From: CAYZJB01 sp964602985
Lineage (GTDB): Bacteria; CLD3; SB21
DNA length: 64,000 nt
Reading direction: 5' to 3'
Assembly (NCBI GenBank): GCA_964602985.1
Contig: CAZRTJ010000008.1
Coordinates: 1 to 64,000, forward strand
In this document: in pieces, positions 43,918 through 52,502 of the stretch
How the letters are laid out: each line of letters opens with the position of its first letter
Position numbering within the stretch: position 1 is the stretch's first letter
Made by a program: the position numbers and the translations under genes
Notes under the pieces: model-generated
Database searches by the model: none
The model's input: only the letters and a program-made list of their open reading frames with translations
Told to the model about the DNA's origin: nothing

Positions 43918-46900
43918 CTGGCACCATGATACGCATCGCGGGCAAGGACTTCTTCGGCGATTCGGAAAGCTTTTCTTTGTTCAGCTTGTAGATGCCTTGC
44001 CATTTTTCCTTGTTTCCATACAGCTTTTCCGCGATGGTCTCCAAGTCCTCACCGGCCACAACGTCGTAATACAAGAACTCTTCAAGTTTTTCTTTGTAGC
44101 CCTGCTGAACGGTCAGCACAACAATGGTCTGTCCGACCAGAATAACATTTGGATCGTATATCTTTCCTTCGTTTGCAATGAAGAAGTCTTTCCACTTGAG
44201 AGGATCGCCCAGGAACTTTTCACTCAGAGCCCAGAGATTGTCCCCCGTCTGGACCTTGTACAACTTCAGATCAAAGCCTCCTGCGCGTGCGGATCTGGCT
44301 GCTTTTGCTTCGAGGTCGCGAATCTCCGCTCGAATTCTTTCACGCTCGCTCTCGGATGTGGCCCGCTCCAGCTCAATGTTCTTCTCTGAAATCAATTGCG
44401 CCAGGGACTGTGTTTGCTTCCTTCCCGATTCTATTCTTTTTACGGCGGCTTTTTCCTGGAGCAATCGCGCCTGATTGACTGTCGCTTCGTCCGCCGCAGA
44501 CTTCGCGGCTGCCGCATACGCCTTCTCTGCGTCTTCAAACCGTTGGGTCTTTTCCAAGACGGAACCGAGGCCTATTTGCGCCTCCGCGAGAAGCGGGCTG
44601 GCCGGATTCTGTGTGATGAAGGACTCGTAACGCTTTTCCGCTTCCTGATAATTTCCTTCGACCTCGTACGACTTCGCCAGCAGCAGCTCCGCATCATCCG
44701 CCCACTCCCCATCCCCGGCGCGATCCAACACGTCAAGATAGATCTCCCGTGCCTTGTCGTAATCACCTTGTTCCAGGAACTGACGGGCGCGTTCAAATAA
44801 CGCCTCCGATTCAGCGCTGACTTCAAATAGCTTTCTGCTGAACGTGGACTCCTCTTCTGCTGTGGTTTCCTTGTTGCCCAGGCTGAAGATACCCCGCTTG
44901 CTCCCAAACCACGTTCCGTGTTTCGGATCACTGACGACCGTGCGAATGTCATTGGTCAGGAGACCCTCTTTCTCGGTGTAACGAGTGACATCGGACCGCT
45001 GAAGCCCGCCTCCTGCCGATCGCGTAGACTCATTTTTCGCAATCCTCGTAATCCCCGCATTTGTAGCGACCCATACTTCTTCTGCCGTCAACTCGACATC
45101 GCGCACAAGATCCGACGTCAGACCGTCAGAGAGTTGAATATGCGACCACTTTCTATCTCCATCCCATATCGCAATGCCCGCATACGTGCTAAACCAATAA
45201 TTTCCAGCGCTATCCTGTGTCACGCTCTTTACGTGATTGGCTTTCAAACCGTCCTTTTCGCGAAGATGCAGGTCGTCAAAACGCACCACCCCTCCGGTCA
45301 TGGACTCATATCCCTTTTCCGGGGCCAATGCGATCCATAACCTGCCTCTGCGGTCAAAATACAAATCGTTTATGTAGTCAAATCGGTACTTCTTACGCAA
45401 ATCGTGGAATTCGAGCTGGCCTCCATAGAAACGCGTCACGCCCGCCTCGGTACCGATCCAAATGCCGCCCTCAGGATCTTGAGCGAGCGCTCTCACTGTG
45501 GCTCCTTGCAGGCCGTTAGCAGGTGAGAAATTTGCAAATGTCTCACCGTCGAAATACGACACCCCGCCCACCTTACCCGGCGACGTCGGGTCAAATCCAC
45601 CAAACCACTTTCCGCCTGTCCGGTCCGTAAGTATGGAGAACACATTGTCCACGACCAAACCGTCTTTGGAATCAAATTTCTTGTACGAGCCGTTGCTGAG
45701 ATTCCATCGGAGAACTCCCTTCGATGTCCCCAGCCAGAGGTAGTTGCCCTCAAAGATCATCGCGTTGGTGGAGTTCAATTCCGTGACCCCGGAACCCGCC
45801 TTCAGACCTAAGGCAGCGGACTGTTGAAGCTTCGCCATGCGGGCCTCAAGTTGAGGTCTGAGGGCCTGAAACTGTCCAGTCTCCAACAGTCCACGAATGT
45901 ACTCGCCCGCTTCCTTCATCTGCCCCTGCTGCTCACTCCAATCCGCGAGGAAATGGAGATTGGCACACAGATTCAATGCAGTCTTGTAACCTATTGCTCG
46001 AACGTAGATTCTCGCCAACTTGCTCTTCACGACAGCGGTGGTATCCGATTGGTCGATCAGTTGCTGGAGCGCAAACATGGCTTCTTCCGGAATATTCAGA
46101 TAGTCCATTTGCACAGCGCGCACCCATCGGACTGCCGCATCGGAATTGCCGCGTCGCATCCACTCGGCAGCAACTCGTATCAAGGACGCAGGAAGTCGCT
46201 TGATGCGCTCATTGCCTTCCAGCGACAGATCCAGTGGTTGCTTAGGATCCACGCCGGTTTGCGTTGAGAAATTCCTTGCGAGGAGCGATACGGCTGTTGT
46301 TGCCTTCTCGTGCTCACCTGTTTCGTCCAGGTTCATTGCCGCTAAGTAGACGGGGACTTCGTCCAGAAAACTGCCGCCGACACGCTTGTGGTCATGAAGC
46401 AAACCAAACGCCTCCGTAGCCTTGTCCTCCCGCATTAGTATCTTTGCAGTTGTCCAGACAACGTAGTCGGCGGTCTGAGGGAGCCGCGCCCACTTGCGAA
46501 TCTTCGCGCGGATTCGGCCGGGTTGGTCTCCAATCAATGCCGTCTGGACCTCCCTGTCAAGCGCATCAAGAAGACGAACGGTGTCCCCTGCAGTCTCGTG
46601 CGATATCCACGCTCCGTTCCGTCCGATGAAAACCCGATACTTGCCGCATCGCTGAAAGTCAAACAAACTGTCGACGGCGGACTCTACCTCATATTGTATG
46701 TCCCCAAGCTCTCCGCGCCGATGGATGAAGCGCCCGTCGGTTCTCCACTCGTCTCCTTCCGGTCCCAAGCCGCGGGAAAAAGTTCGCTCGGTGCCGATCC
46801 GCACAAACGCACCATCGTCGAATCGATAGTAGCCGCTGTCCGTACTGATCCCTTTCTCACCAGTCACCTCAATGCGAAATTGAAGGACACGCGGCCGTCG

Positions 46901-48886
46901 ATCTTTGTCTGTCTCTACACGAGAAAGTTTGTTGTCCGCATAGACGGAAAGCGATGTGTCACCAGCCAGCCAAATCCTCCCCAAATTGTCTGCACGGCAA
47001 GTCGAAAACGATTGACCTTTGAGAGCATCTCTCAGTCGGAACTGCGGATTGGTCTTGGATGAGGAAACAAAGAGCCCTCTGTCGGTCAGGCAGTAAATCG
47101 CGTCGGCAGTCACAGCGACAGAAAGGGGAATCACATTTCCCAAACCATGACGAGACTCGTAGACCGTCCACACACCATTTGCTTCGCTGACCAGACCGGC
47201 CTTCTCTTTCACATCCCTACGGCCTGTGCAAATCCACACCTTTCCTTCCGAGTCTATTGCGATGTCATTGATATGGTCACTCGGTAAACTCGAAGCGCCT
47301 CGGATGGTCTCGATCGTTCGATTCTCGACGTCGATTTTCATCAGACCGGAGTCCGCGGTACCCACCCACAACTGGTTATCGCGCACGACTGACCTTCGAG
47401 CCGTGCCTTCCCACGTCATCACGCGCGGCTCTACACTCGCCGGAAACCGATCGTGGACTTGATGCCGCACGTATCCATCATAGAAAAAGGCTATCCGTCG
47501 GAGCGACTCCAGATTGGTGGAATGTTGAAACAGGTCCAGGGCGATCTCGAATGCGCGCGTGCTGTCGGCGGATCGCAACACGTTGACCGTTTCACTTCCC
47601 GCCAACGCTTGAACCAAACCGGGTTTTCCTCTTAGCTCGTCAAGTCTCGATGAGCCTTTCAGATATGGCCATGCAGAAATCACGGTTGTGGGTTTCCTGG
47701 ACGAAGTGGCCAGTTTGGCAAACAATTGCAACGACTGGTCCGACGGATGCAAGGAAATGGCAAGGCCCAATTCGCCTTCTTCTGATCCCGGCGTGATCTC
47801 GAGAGCCTTCCGGAAATGGCGCGCCGCCGTTTCACTATTTCCCGCGGTCAAGTGAACCTGACCTGCAAGCAAATGGCCATCGAATTTGTCTGCGCGCCAG
47901 GGAAAAGATCCGATCAACCATTGCAAATTGCGTCTGGCACGGTGGATGTCACCCAAGAGAAAATATTCGTGAGCGGAATTATACAACAGTTCTGCGCTTA
48001 GAACGTCGGATGAATCCGGGAGCAAGCTCCTTAATTCTGAATGGCCCAACAGAATTCTGGTACCCGAAGGAAGCACGCGTAGACCACGAGATTCACTCAG
48101 TCCGGTCGTTTGTTTTCGTGAGACCTGCCACTTCTCCTGATGATACTCCAAGCGAAGGAGCTGCGTTTCGGCGCCTGAAACAGTTGAAAGGCACCAGACA
48201 TATCCTGCAGGATCCGACGCCACCATGGATGGCATAGCGGGAGCTTGCGGGATTGCTTGAATTGCATCCGGGCCGGACAGGTGGTAAACGCCCTGTCGTG
48301 TGCCGGCCACAACCAGTCCATTTGGGTTGGTAATTACGCTCTGGACGTTTTGCAACTTGATGTCGCGAAAAAGCCCATCCATCCACCACCAGAGCGTGCC
48401 GTCCACAATTGCCAATACTTCCGAACCGGACCGAATCGCGATATCGGAAATTTCCTTTCCATATGTTTCTGCAAAAAACTGATAGGTCGATCCGGACATG
48501 CGCGCCAGACCTTTGTCGGTTCCGATCCACAACGCGCCGTCCACGGAAACACGGATCACGGTAACGCGATCGCTTGCCAGGCCGCTTCGTTGATTCCAGC
48601 TTTCCGCAATCGCGTCATGGTGAACGCGAAACAACCCTGTGTTTGTAGCCACCCACAGACTCGAGTCCGCGGATTGAGCAACCGAGAAGATTTGCAACGG
48701 CAACCCGGAAATATTCAGAGGGAGTGCCGGCCCCCCGCTTCCCAGAGAGAGCCCCAAAAGACCGCGCGTGTCCGTGGCCAGAATCAACGTTTCATCCCGG
48801 ACGATCACATCGTTCAGAGGCGACTGGAGTGGAATCTGCGCCGCGAGAGCGGCGGTCGAAAAAAGAAATAGGGCCAACCGCTTCAT
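43907..48886 (-). CDS. Giant exported beta-propeller / TPR / LysM protein
   Basis: 1659 residues. A signal peptide (MKRLALFLFSTAALA) is followed by several sets of Reg_prop-type propeller repeats (WVATNTGLFRV, LWIGTDKGLARM, LWVGTADSGLMKI, LWLGTSKGVLRW, IWIGTEAGVTRFY, VWVATNAGITRI, WFGSKRGIFSLG), which alternate with helical TPR-like stretches (about 350-450 and 850-1050). After residue 1390 TPRs follow (GDYDKAREIYLDVLD, GNYQEAEKRYESF), then a coiled coil (about 1490-1530) and two C-terminal LysM domains (about 1542-1591 and 1606-1659). No kinase or membrane helix is present, unlike hybrid two-component sensors that use such propellers. LysM suggests binding to peptidoglycan. The start overlaps the CHAT peptidase stop (ATGA). 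I know no described family with this order of domains. Confidence 0.8.
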   Translation of the reverse strand: MKRLALFLFSTAALAAQIPLQSPLNDVIVRDETLILATDTRGLLGLSLGSGGPALPLNISGLPLQIFSVAQSADSSLWVATNTGLFRVHHDAIAESWNQRSGLASDRVTVIRVSVDGALWIGTDKGLARMSGSTYQFFAETYGKEISDIAIRSGSEVLAIVDGTLWWWMDGLFRDIKLQNVQSVITNPNGLVVAGTRQGVYHLSGPDAIQAIPQAPAMPSMVASDPAGYVWCLSTVSGAETQLLRLEYHQEKWQVSRKQTTGLSESRGLRVLPSGTRILLGHSELRSLLPDSSDVLSAELLYNSAHEYFLLGDIHRARRNLQWLIGSFPWRADKFDGHLLAGQVHLTAGNSETAARHFRKALEITPGSEEGELGLAISLHPSDQSLQLFAKLATSSRKPTTVISAWPYLKGSSRLDELRGKPGLVQALAGSETVNVLRSADSTRAFEIALDLFQHSTNLESLRRIAFFYDGYVRHQVHDRFPASVEPRVMTWEGTARRSVVRDNQLWVGTADSGLMKIDVENRTIETIRGASSLPSDHINDIAIDSEGKVWICTGRRDVKEKAGLVSEANGVWTVYESRHGLGNVIPLSVAVTADAIYCLTDRGLFVSSSKTNPQFRLRDALKGQSFSTCRADNLGRIWLAGDTSLSVYADNKLSRVETDKDRRPRVLQFRIEVTGEKGISTDSGYYRFDDGAFVRIGTERTFSRGLGPEGDEWRTDGRFIHRRGELGDIQYEVESAVDSLFDFQRCGKYRVFIGRNGAWISHETAGDTVRLLDALDREVQTALIGDQPGRIRAKIRKWARLPQTADYVVWTTAKILMREDKATEAFGLLHDHKRVGGSFLDEVPVYLAAMNLDETGEHEKATTAVSLLARNFSTQTGVDPKQPLDLSLEGNERIKRLPASLIRVAAEWMRRGNSDAAVRWVRAVQMDYLNIPEEAMFALQQLIDQSDTTAVVKSKLARIYVRAIGYKTALNLCANLHFLADWSEQQGQMKEAGEYIRGLLETGQFQALRPQLEARMAKLQQSAALGLKAGSGVTELNSTNAMIFEGNYLWLGTSKGVLRWNLSNGSYKKFDSKDGLVVDNVFSILTDRTGGKWFGGFDPTSPGKVGGVSYFDGETFANFSPANGLQGATVRALAQDPEGGIWIGTEAGVTRFYGGQLEFHDLRKKYRFDYINDLYFDRRGRLWIALAPEKGYESMTGGVVRFDDLHLREKDGLKANHVKSVTQDSAGNYWFSTYAGIAIWDGDRKWSHIQLSDGLTSDLVRDVELTAEEVWVATNAGITRIAKNESTRSAGGGLQRSDVTRYTEKEGLLTNDIRTVVSDPKHGTWFGSKRGIFSLGNKETTAEEESTFSRKLFEVSAESEALFERARQFLEQGDYDKAREIYLDVLDRAGDGEWADDAELLLAKSYEVEGNYQEAEKRYESFITQNPASPLLAEAQIGLGSVLEKTQRFEDAEKAYAAAAKSAADEATVNQARLLQEKAAVKRIESGRKQTQSLAQLISEKNIELERATSESERERIRAEIRDLEAKAARSARAGGFDLKLYKVQTGDNLWALSEKFLGDPLKWKDFFIANEGKIYDPNVILVGQTIVVLTVQQGYKEKLEEFLYYDVVAGEDLETIAEKLYGNKEKWQGIYKLNKEKLSESPKKSLPAMRIMVPVNE

Positions 48887-51813
48887 CGCCAGTCTCCCAC
48901 AAGCACAAACGGGCTCCAATAGTACGGATGATTGAATTTCGCACGCACCGCTTTCTGGGCCTCGCGAAGAGCCTTTCCCTTGGGCAGGCTCTGCAGATTC
49001 AGGTACAATGTCCTCATCTGCAAGGCCGTCGATTCGTCGCTGACCGGCCATAAACTGGATATGAGCGAGGGAGATCCGGCATAAATGAACGCCCGACTGA
49101 ATCCGATCAATTCATCGCCTTTTAGTATCTTGGACAGTCCCGTCTCGCAGGCGGATAGCACCACGAGTTGGGCTTTGTCCAGCTTCATACCGAAGATCTC
49201 GCGAACGGTCAGACGTCCGTCGTTTTGTTTGTCGCGCGTCAAATAGAGGGCCGATTTTTCGGGTTCAGTCAATTCGAATTTTCCATGACACGCAAAGTGG
49301 ATGATCTCTTTGTCACCTGTCTCTGCATACACCACAGTTTCCGTGGCTTGGTCACCGACACGAACATTCTTTTGCTGAAAGAACTGCGCGATGGTGGCAA
49401 CCTCTTCTTCGGCCCCCGGCAGCGGAGTCAACTCCGGCACCTTTGGATTCGCCGCTGCAAACAAATCAGACTGCGCGAATCCCAAGCCTGTCTTCCTCTT
49501 TTGGGAAACATATTTCAACAGGCTCGCGCTGGGTAAATAGGAAATTTCATACGAATCGATCAGGAAAGTCCCGGCGCTGTCCATCAGGGCCCCGAAGGGT
49601 ATGTAATGAAGCTTTCCATGTGGAACGATAATGACCTTTGAGGTCCGAATCGCTGATCGGATGGGATTGAATATCAAATCGTAGACTTTACGAGCGGATG
49701 CCTCGTAGCGATTTTTCCCCGCTTGCAGGAGGTTTTGTCGGAACTCCAACGCCTCAATCAGAATGTTCAATGATGGTTGAGCAACGATTTCGCAGCGGAT
49801 GTCTGTGCGTGTGACAGAGAAGATCGATGTGAAAGACGGGGTGACATAGTACTCGATCAACGTCACGTCGGGATCCAACAGTTCCTGAATCTCATGAACC
49901 TTGAGAGGAGACACGGAAACCAAAGAGGAAAGCTCCTCATGGGTCGTATTGAGATCATTCAGAAGTTGCTGACGTCGAGCGCGCCACTGAGGAACCATCG
50001 ACATTTCGTATTCGCTGAGGGCCAGACCTTCCTTGTATTTTTCATCCACGGCCGCCAACTTCGAATCGATGGAATCTAACGATTGAAGAATAGCATGGTC
50101 CTGTTGCTTGGCGGCACGGGTTCCCAGGATGTCGAGGAAACTGCGTCCGCGGGAACTCTCCACGGCTTGGAGAGCTTCTGCAAAAAGCCCTTGGCGCACG
50201 AGAGAAGCGACCAGGTCGGTATACACGAAATCCTTGCTTTCAAAATAACCAATGCGAAACTGCTCCGATTTCAGATCCACACGCTGATTCTCAATCAACC
50301 GGACTGCGGATTGATAGGCGCTCACGGCATCGGCATGTTGGGCCATCTTCTCGTACGTCTTACCCAGCCCATACAAGGTCTGCCATTGCAACGTGGTTGC
50401 CTGCAGTTGCTCTGCCAGAGTCGAGGCCTCTTTCATGTACGACACGGAGCGCGCATAGTCGCCTTGCAATCGGTAATATTGGCCGGCGTAGCTCAATGCT
50501 GTCACTTGTCCGTACCGATCCTGGAGTAGTTTTTTCTTTTCGATCGCTTGTGTAATCGTTGCCAGTACGTCTTCATCGTTCGTTCGCTCTCTGGATTCCT
50601 TTCGGTTCAACTGAATGGCCGCTAACTGGATCAGGTCATTGGACTCGCCACGAACGTCGCCCACGCCCCTCCGTATTTCCAAAGCTTCCCGGAGGTAGGA
50701 CTCCGCCTTCGCAAGGTTGTTCTTTTGCCAGGCGATCGATGCAAGAACGGCCAAGTCCGATGCCAGGCCGAATTGGTCCCCGATTCCTTTTTCGATACGG
50801 ATGGCTTGCTGGATGTGCTTTTCTGCTTCCTCAAGATCGTTTACTGTCAGATAGATCAGTCCAATGTTCGTCAGATCTTTTGCCATGGATCGGGTTGATC
50901 TGGACGATTCATGAAGTTCAAGAGCCTTACGATACATGTCCAGCGCCAATTGGAATTGCCCCTGATTATGATACACCGTTCCCATACCCACCATCGCATC
51001 CGCATACCCCGTTCGATGACGGACTCTGTCGGCGACTTCTGCGGCCTGGCGGTAGTCAGCCAGAGCCTTGTCATGCCGCCCCAGATAGCTGTGCCGATTA
51101 CCGGAATAGAGCCACAATCGCGAAAGGACGACCCGGTCATCGTTCTTCAACTGAAATGCCTTTTCCAAGACCGTGCCCGAGCTGTCATACCGACCGAGCT
51201 GCATATACGCCAAAGCCATTGCCGCTAAATCAGAGGCGACCATATTGTCATCGCTCGGCCGCATCTCCAGGGCTCGACGAAGAAGAGTCAGACTGCCTGC
51301 GTAGTCATTTCTCCGCCCACGCAACGTCGCATAGTTGGAAAGCATGTTGGCGAATTCTTTGCGTCCAAGCGACGTGTCGGATTCAAAGATCGTTTGACTG
51401 CTGAGGAAATACCTCTCCGACTCTTCGTAATTTCCAAGCTCCCCCCTCCACTTCCCCAAGGCCGAACAGGCGGCCGACAGTGAACGATTATTCTGCAACC
51501 CCCGAGCCAACTCCATTTGTTGACTCAGGTACGTCTCGTACCGAGCCGAATCCTGCACGGCGCGACTTGCAAGAGCCAGGTTTTCCGCCAACACGAGAGC
51601 GGCTTTTCGCTCACCCAGCGCGATGAAGAGATTGGATGAACTCTCCCAGAAAGAGATCGCGCTGGGGTAATTGCGGACTTTGAATTCGGCATATCCCGAC
51701 TGCAAGAGTGAATCCGCAAGGCTCAACGAATCTTTTCTTGATTGCGGACACACGCAAATCGAGCCGAAGCATAGCAACACCAAAAGTCGCAAGGTTTGCT
51801 CCACTTTCAGCAT
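48883..51813 (-). CDS. Exported TPR-CHAT caspase-like peptidase
   Basis: 976 residues. An N-terminal signal (LRLLVLLCFGSICVC) may be a lipoprotein type. A long array of TPRs (about 40-500; e.g. GNYEESERYFLSSQTI, GRHDKALADYRQAAEVA, NDLEEAEKHIQQAIRIE) and a helical linker lead to a CHAT domain (about 660-976). The catalytic dyad is intact: His843 in HFACHG and Cys889 in SACETG. The end FNHPYYWSPFVLVGDW is typical of CHAT. Known TPR-CHAT proteins include separase-like and Csx29-type proteases. This one is outside the cytoplasm. It is co-translated with the giant LysM protein, its probable partner or substrate. No ribosome site is visible; a tiny ORF overlaps its start. Confidence 0.88.
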   Translation of the reverse strand: MLKVEQTLRLLVLLCFGSICVCPQSRKDSLSLADSLLQSGYAEFKVRNYPSAISFWESSSNLFIALGERKAALVLAENLALASRAVQDSARYETYLSQQMELARGLQNNRSLSAACSALGKWRGELGNYEESERYFLSSQTIFESDTSLGRKEFANMLSNYATLRGRRNDYAGSLTLLRRALEMRPSDDNMVASDLAAMALAYMQLGRYDSSGTVLEKAFQLKNDDRVVLSRLWLYSGNRHSYLGRHDKALADYRQAAEVADRVRHRTGYADAMVGMGTVYHNQGQFQLALDMYRKALELHESSRSTRSMAKDLTNIGLIYLTVNDLEEAEKHIQQAIRIEKGIGDQFGLASDLAVLASIAWQKNNLAKAESYLREALEIRRGVGDVRGESNDLIQLAAIQLNRKESRERTNDEDVLATITQAIEKKKLLQDRYGQVTALSYAGQYYRLQGDYARSVSYMKEASTLAEQLQATTLQWQTLYGLGKTYEKMAQHADAVSAYQSAVRLIENQRVDLKSEQFRIGYFESKDFVYTDLVASLVRQGLFAEALQAVESSRGRSFLDILGTRAAKQQDHAILQSLDSIDSKLAAVDEKYKEGLALSEYEMSMVPQWRARRQQLLNDLNTTHEELSSLVSVSPLKVHEIQELLDPDVTLIEYYVTPSFTSIFSVTRTDIRCEIVAQPSLNILIEALEFRQNLLQAGKNRYEASARKVYDLIFNPIRSAIRTSKVIIVPHGKLHYIPFGALMDSAGTFLIDSYEISYLPSASLLKYVSQKRKTGLGFAQSDLFAAANPKVPELTPLPGAEEEVATIAQFFQQKNVRVGDQATETVVYAETGDKEIIHFACHGKFELTEPEKSALYLTRDKQNDGRLTVREIFGMKLDKAQLVVLSACETGLSKILKGDELIGFSRAFIYAGSPSLISSLWPVSDESTALQMRTLYLNLQSLPKGKALREAQKAVRAKFNHPYYWSPFVLVGDWR

Positions 51814-51944
51814 GGGTCATGGTCAATATAAACATTCTTGCTTGTGACCGCAAAGTGATAATGTCCAACTGCAGGACTGTGTTGAAGTCTCTTGCCCGTG
51901 AGAGAGTTGACGACTTCGGGGGAATCGCAATCCGGACATTTCAT
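51807..51944 (-). CDS. Possible 45-residue zinc-binding protein before the CHAT gene
   Basis: The frame reads MKCPDCDSPEVVNSLTGKRL and ends just inside the CHAT start (ATG at 51811-51813, stop at 51807-51809). CPDC could be half of a zinc ribbon. If translated it would couple into the CHAT gene, which lacks its own ribosome site. Evidence is weak: no ribosome site of its own and no family known to me. Confidence 0.25.
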   Translation of the reverse strand: MKCPDCDSPEVVNSLTGKRLQHSPAVGHYHFAVTSKNVYIDHDPC

Positions 51945-51965
51945 TCTTAAAAACTCATTCTGGCC

Positions 51966-51994
51966 TTGACTTTCAATCACTGAAGGCATAAATT
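51966..51994 (+). promoter_or_regulatory. Candidate promoter of rpmH
   Basis: TTGACT (51966-51971), seventeen bases, TAAATT (51989-51994). It also fits TTG-N20-TAnnTT. GGAGA follows before the GTG start. No DnaA boxes were seen in 51814-52027, so I do not call an origin here. Confidence 0.4.
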
Positions 51995-52027
51995 CCCCGT
52001 CCTTAAGAATATGAATCGGAGACTATT

Positions 52028-52171
52028 GTGAAGAGAACGTATCAGCCGAGCAATCGAAAACGAAAGAATAAACACGGCTTCCGCGAGCGCATGAAGACCA
52101 AGGGCGGCCGCAGGGTCCTGGCATCTCGTCGAGCGAAAGGGCGCAAGAAGCTCTCCGTATCCGACGAATAG
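52028..52171 (+). CDS. rpmH: 50S ribosomal protein L34
   Basis: 47 residues: the start KRTYQPSNRKRKNKHGFRER and the following MKTKGGRRVLASRRAKGRKKL segment are unmistakable L34. The initiation codon is GTG, with GGAGA 5 bases upstream. The gene is the first of the cluster usually found next to the replication origin. It is followed at once by a terminator instead of rnpA. Confidence 0.97.
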   Translation: MKRTYQPSNRKRKNKHGFRERMKTKGGRRVLASRRAKGRKKLSVSDE

Positions 52172-52195
52172 GAATTTGACACATCCTTCAAGGAC

Positions 52196-52230
52196 AAGGG
52201 CTTCTTTCAGGACTGAAGGAAGCCCTTTTT
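52196..52230 (+). terminator. Terminator after rpmH
   Basis: Fifteen-base arms AAGGGCTTCTTTCAG and CTGAAGGAAGCCCTT (one G-T pair) with a minimal loop, followed by a run of T. It ends 21 bases before yidD, so yidD needs read-through or its own promoter. Confidence 0.8.
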
Positions 52231-52251
52231 GCTAAAACGGTCTGCCACAAG

Positions 52252-52494
52252 ATGATAAGCAAGTTGCTCACCCACATCATGGTAGTTATTGTCCAGCTAT
52301 ATCAATTGCTCCTGTCTCCCATTTTGCCGCCCGCGTGCAGATTTCAACCCACGTGTTCGTGCTACATGATAGGGTGTCTCCGCATTCACGGGCCGTGGCG
52401 TGGGTTATGGCTGGGCTTGAAACGCGTAGCAAGATGCCACCCTTTCGCAAACGGCGGGTATGATCCCGTTCCTGAAACCCACTCTCGAAATTAG
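52252..52494 (+). CDS. yidD: Membrane protein insertion efficiency factor YidD
   Basis: 80 residues. LYQLLLSPILPPACRFQPTC, with YMIGCLRIHGPWRGLWLGLKR and RCHPFANGGYDPVP, matches the full YidD consensus, including the three conserved cysteines. It helps YidC to insert inner-membrane proteins. The start lacks a ribosome site. It lies 8 bases before yidC, and rpmH lies upstream, as in most bacteria, but rnpA is missing from the interval. Confidence 0.95.
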   Translation: MISKLLTHIMVVIVQLYQLLLSPILPPACRFQPTCSCYMIGCLRIHGPWRGLWLGLKRVARCHPFANGGYDPVPETHSRN

Positions 52495-52502
52495 GAGATT
52501 GA

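Noticed and set aside
48245..48871. 208-codon plus-strand frame inside the giant LysM protein gene
   Set aside because: Fully antisense to a clear coding region with repeat structure; sequence shows no domain.
51814..52027. Replication origin in the gap before rpmH
   Set aside because: No cluster of TTATNCACA-like DnaA boxes and no AT-rich unwinding tract; dnaA is not adjacent.
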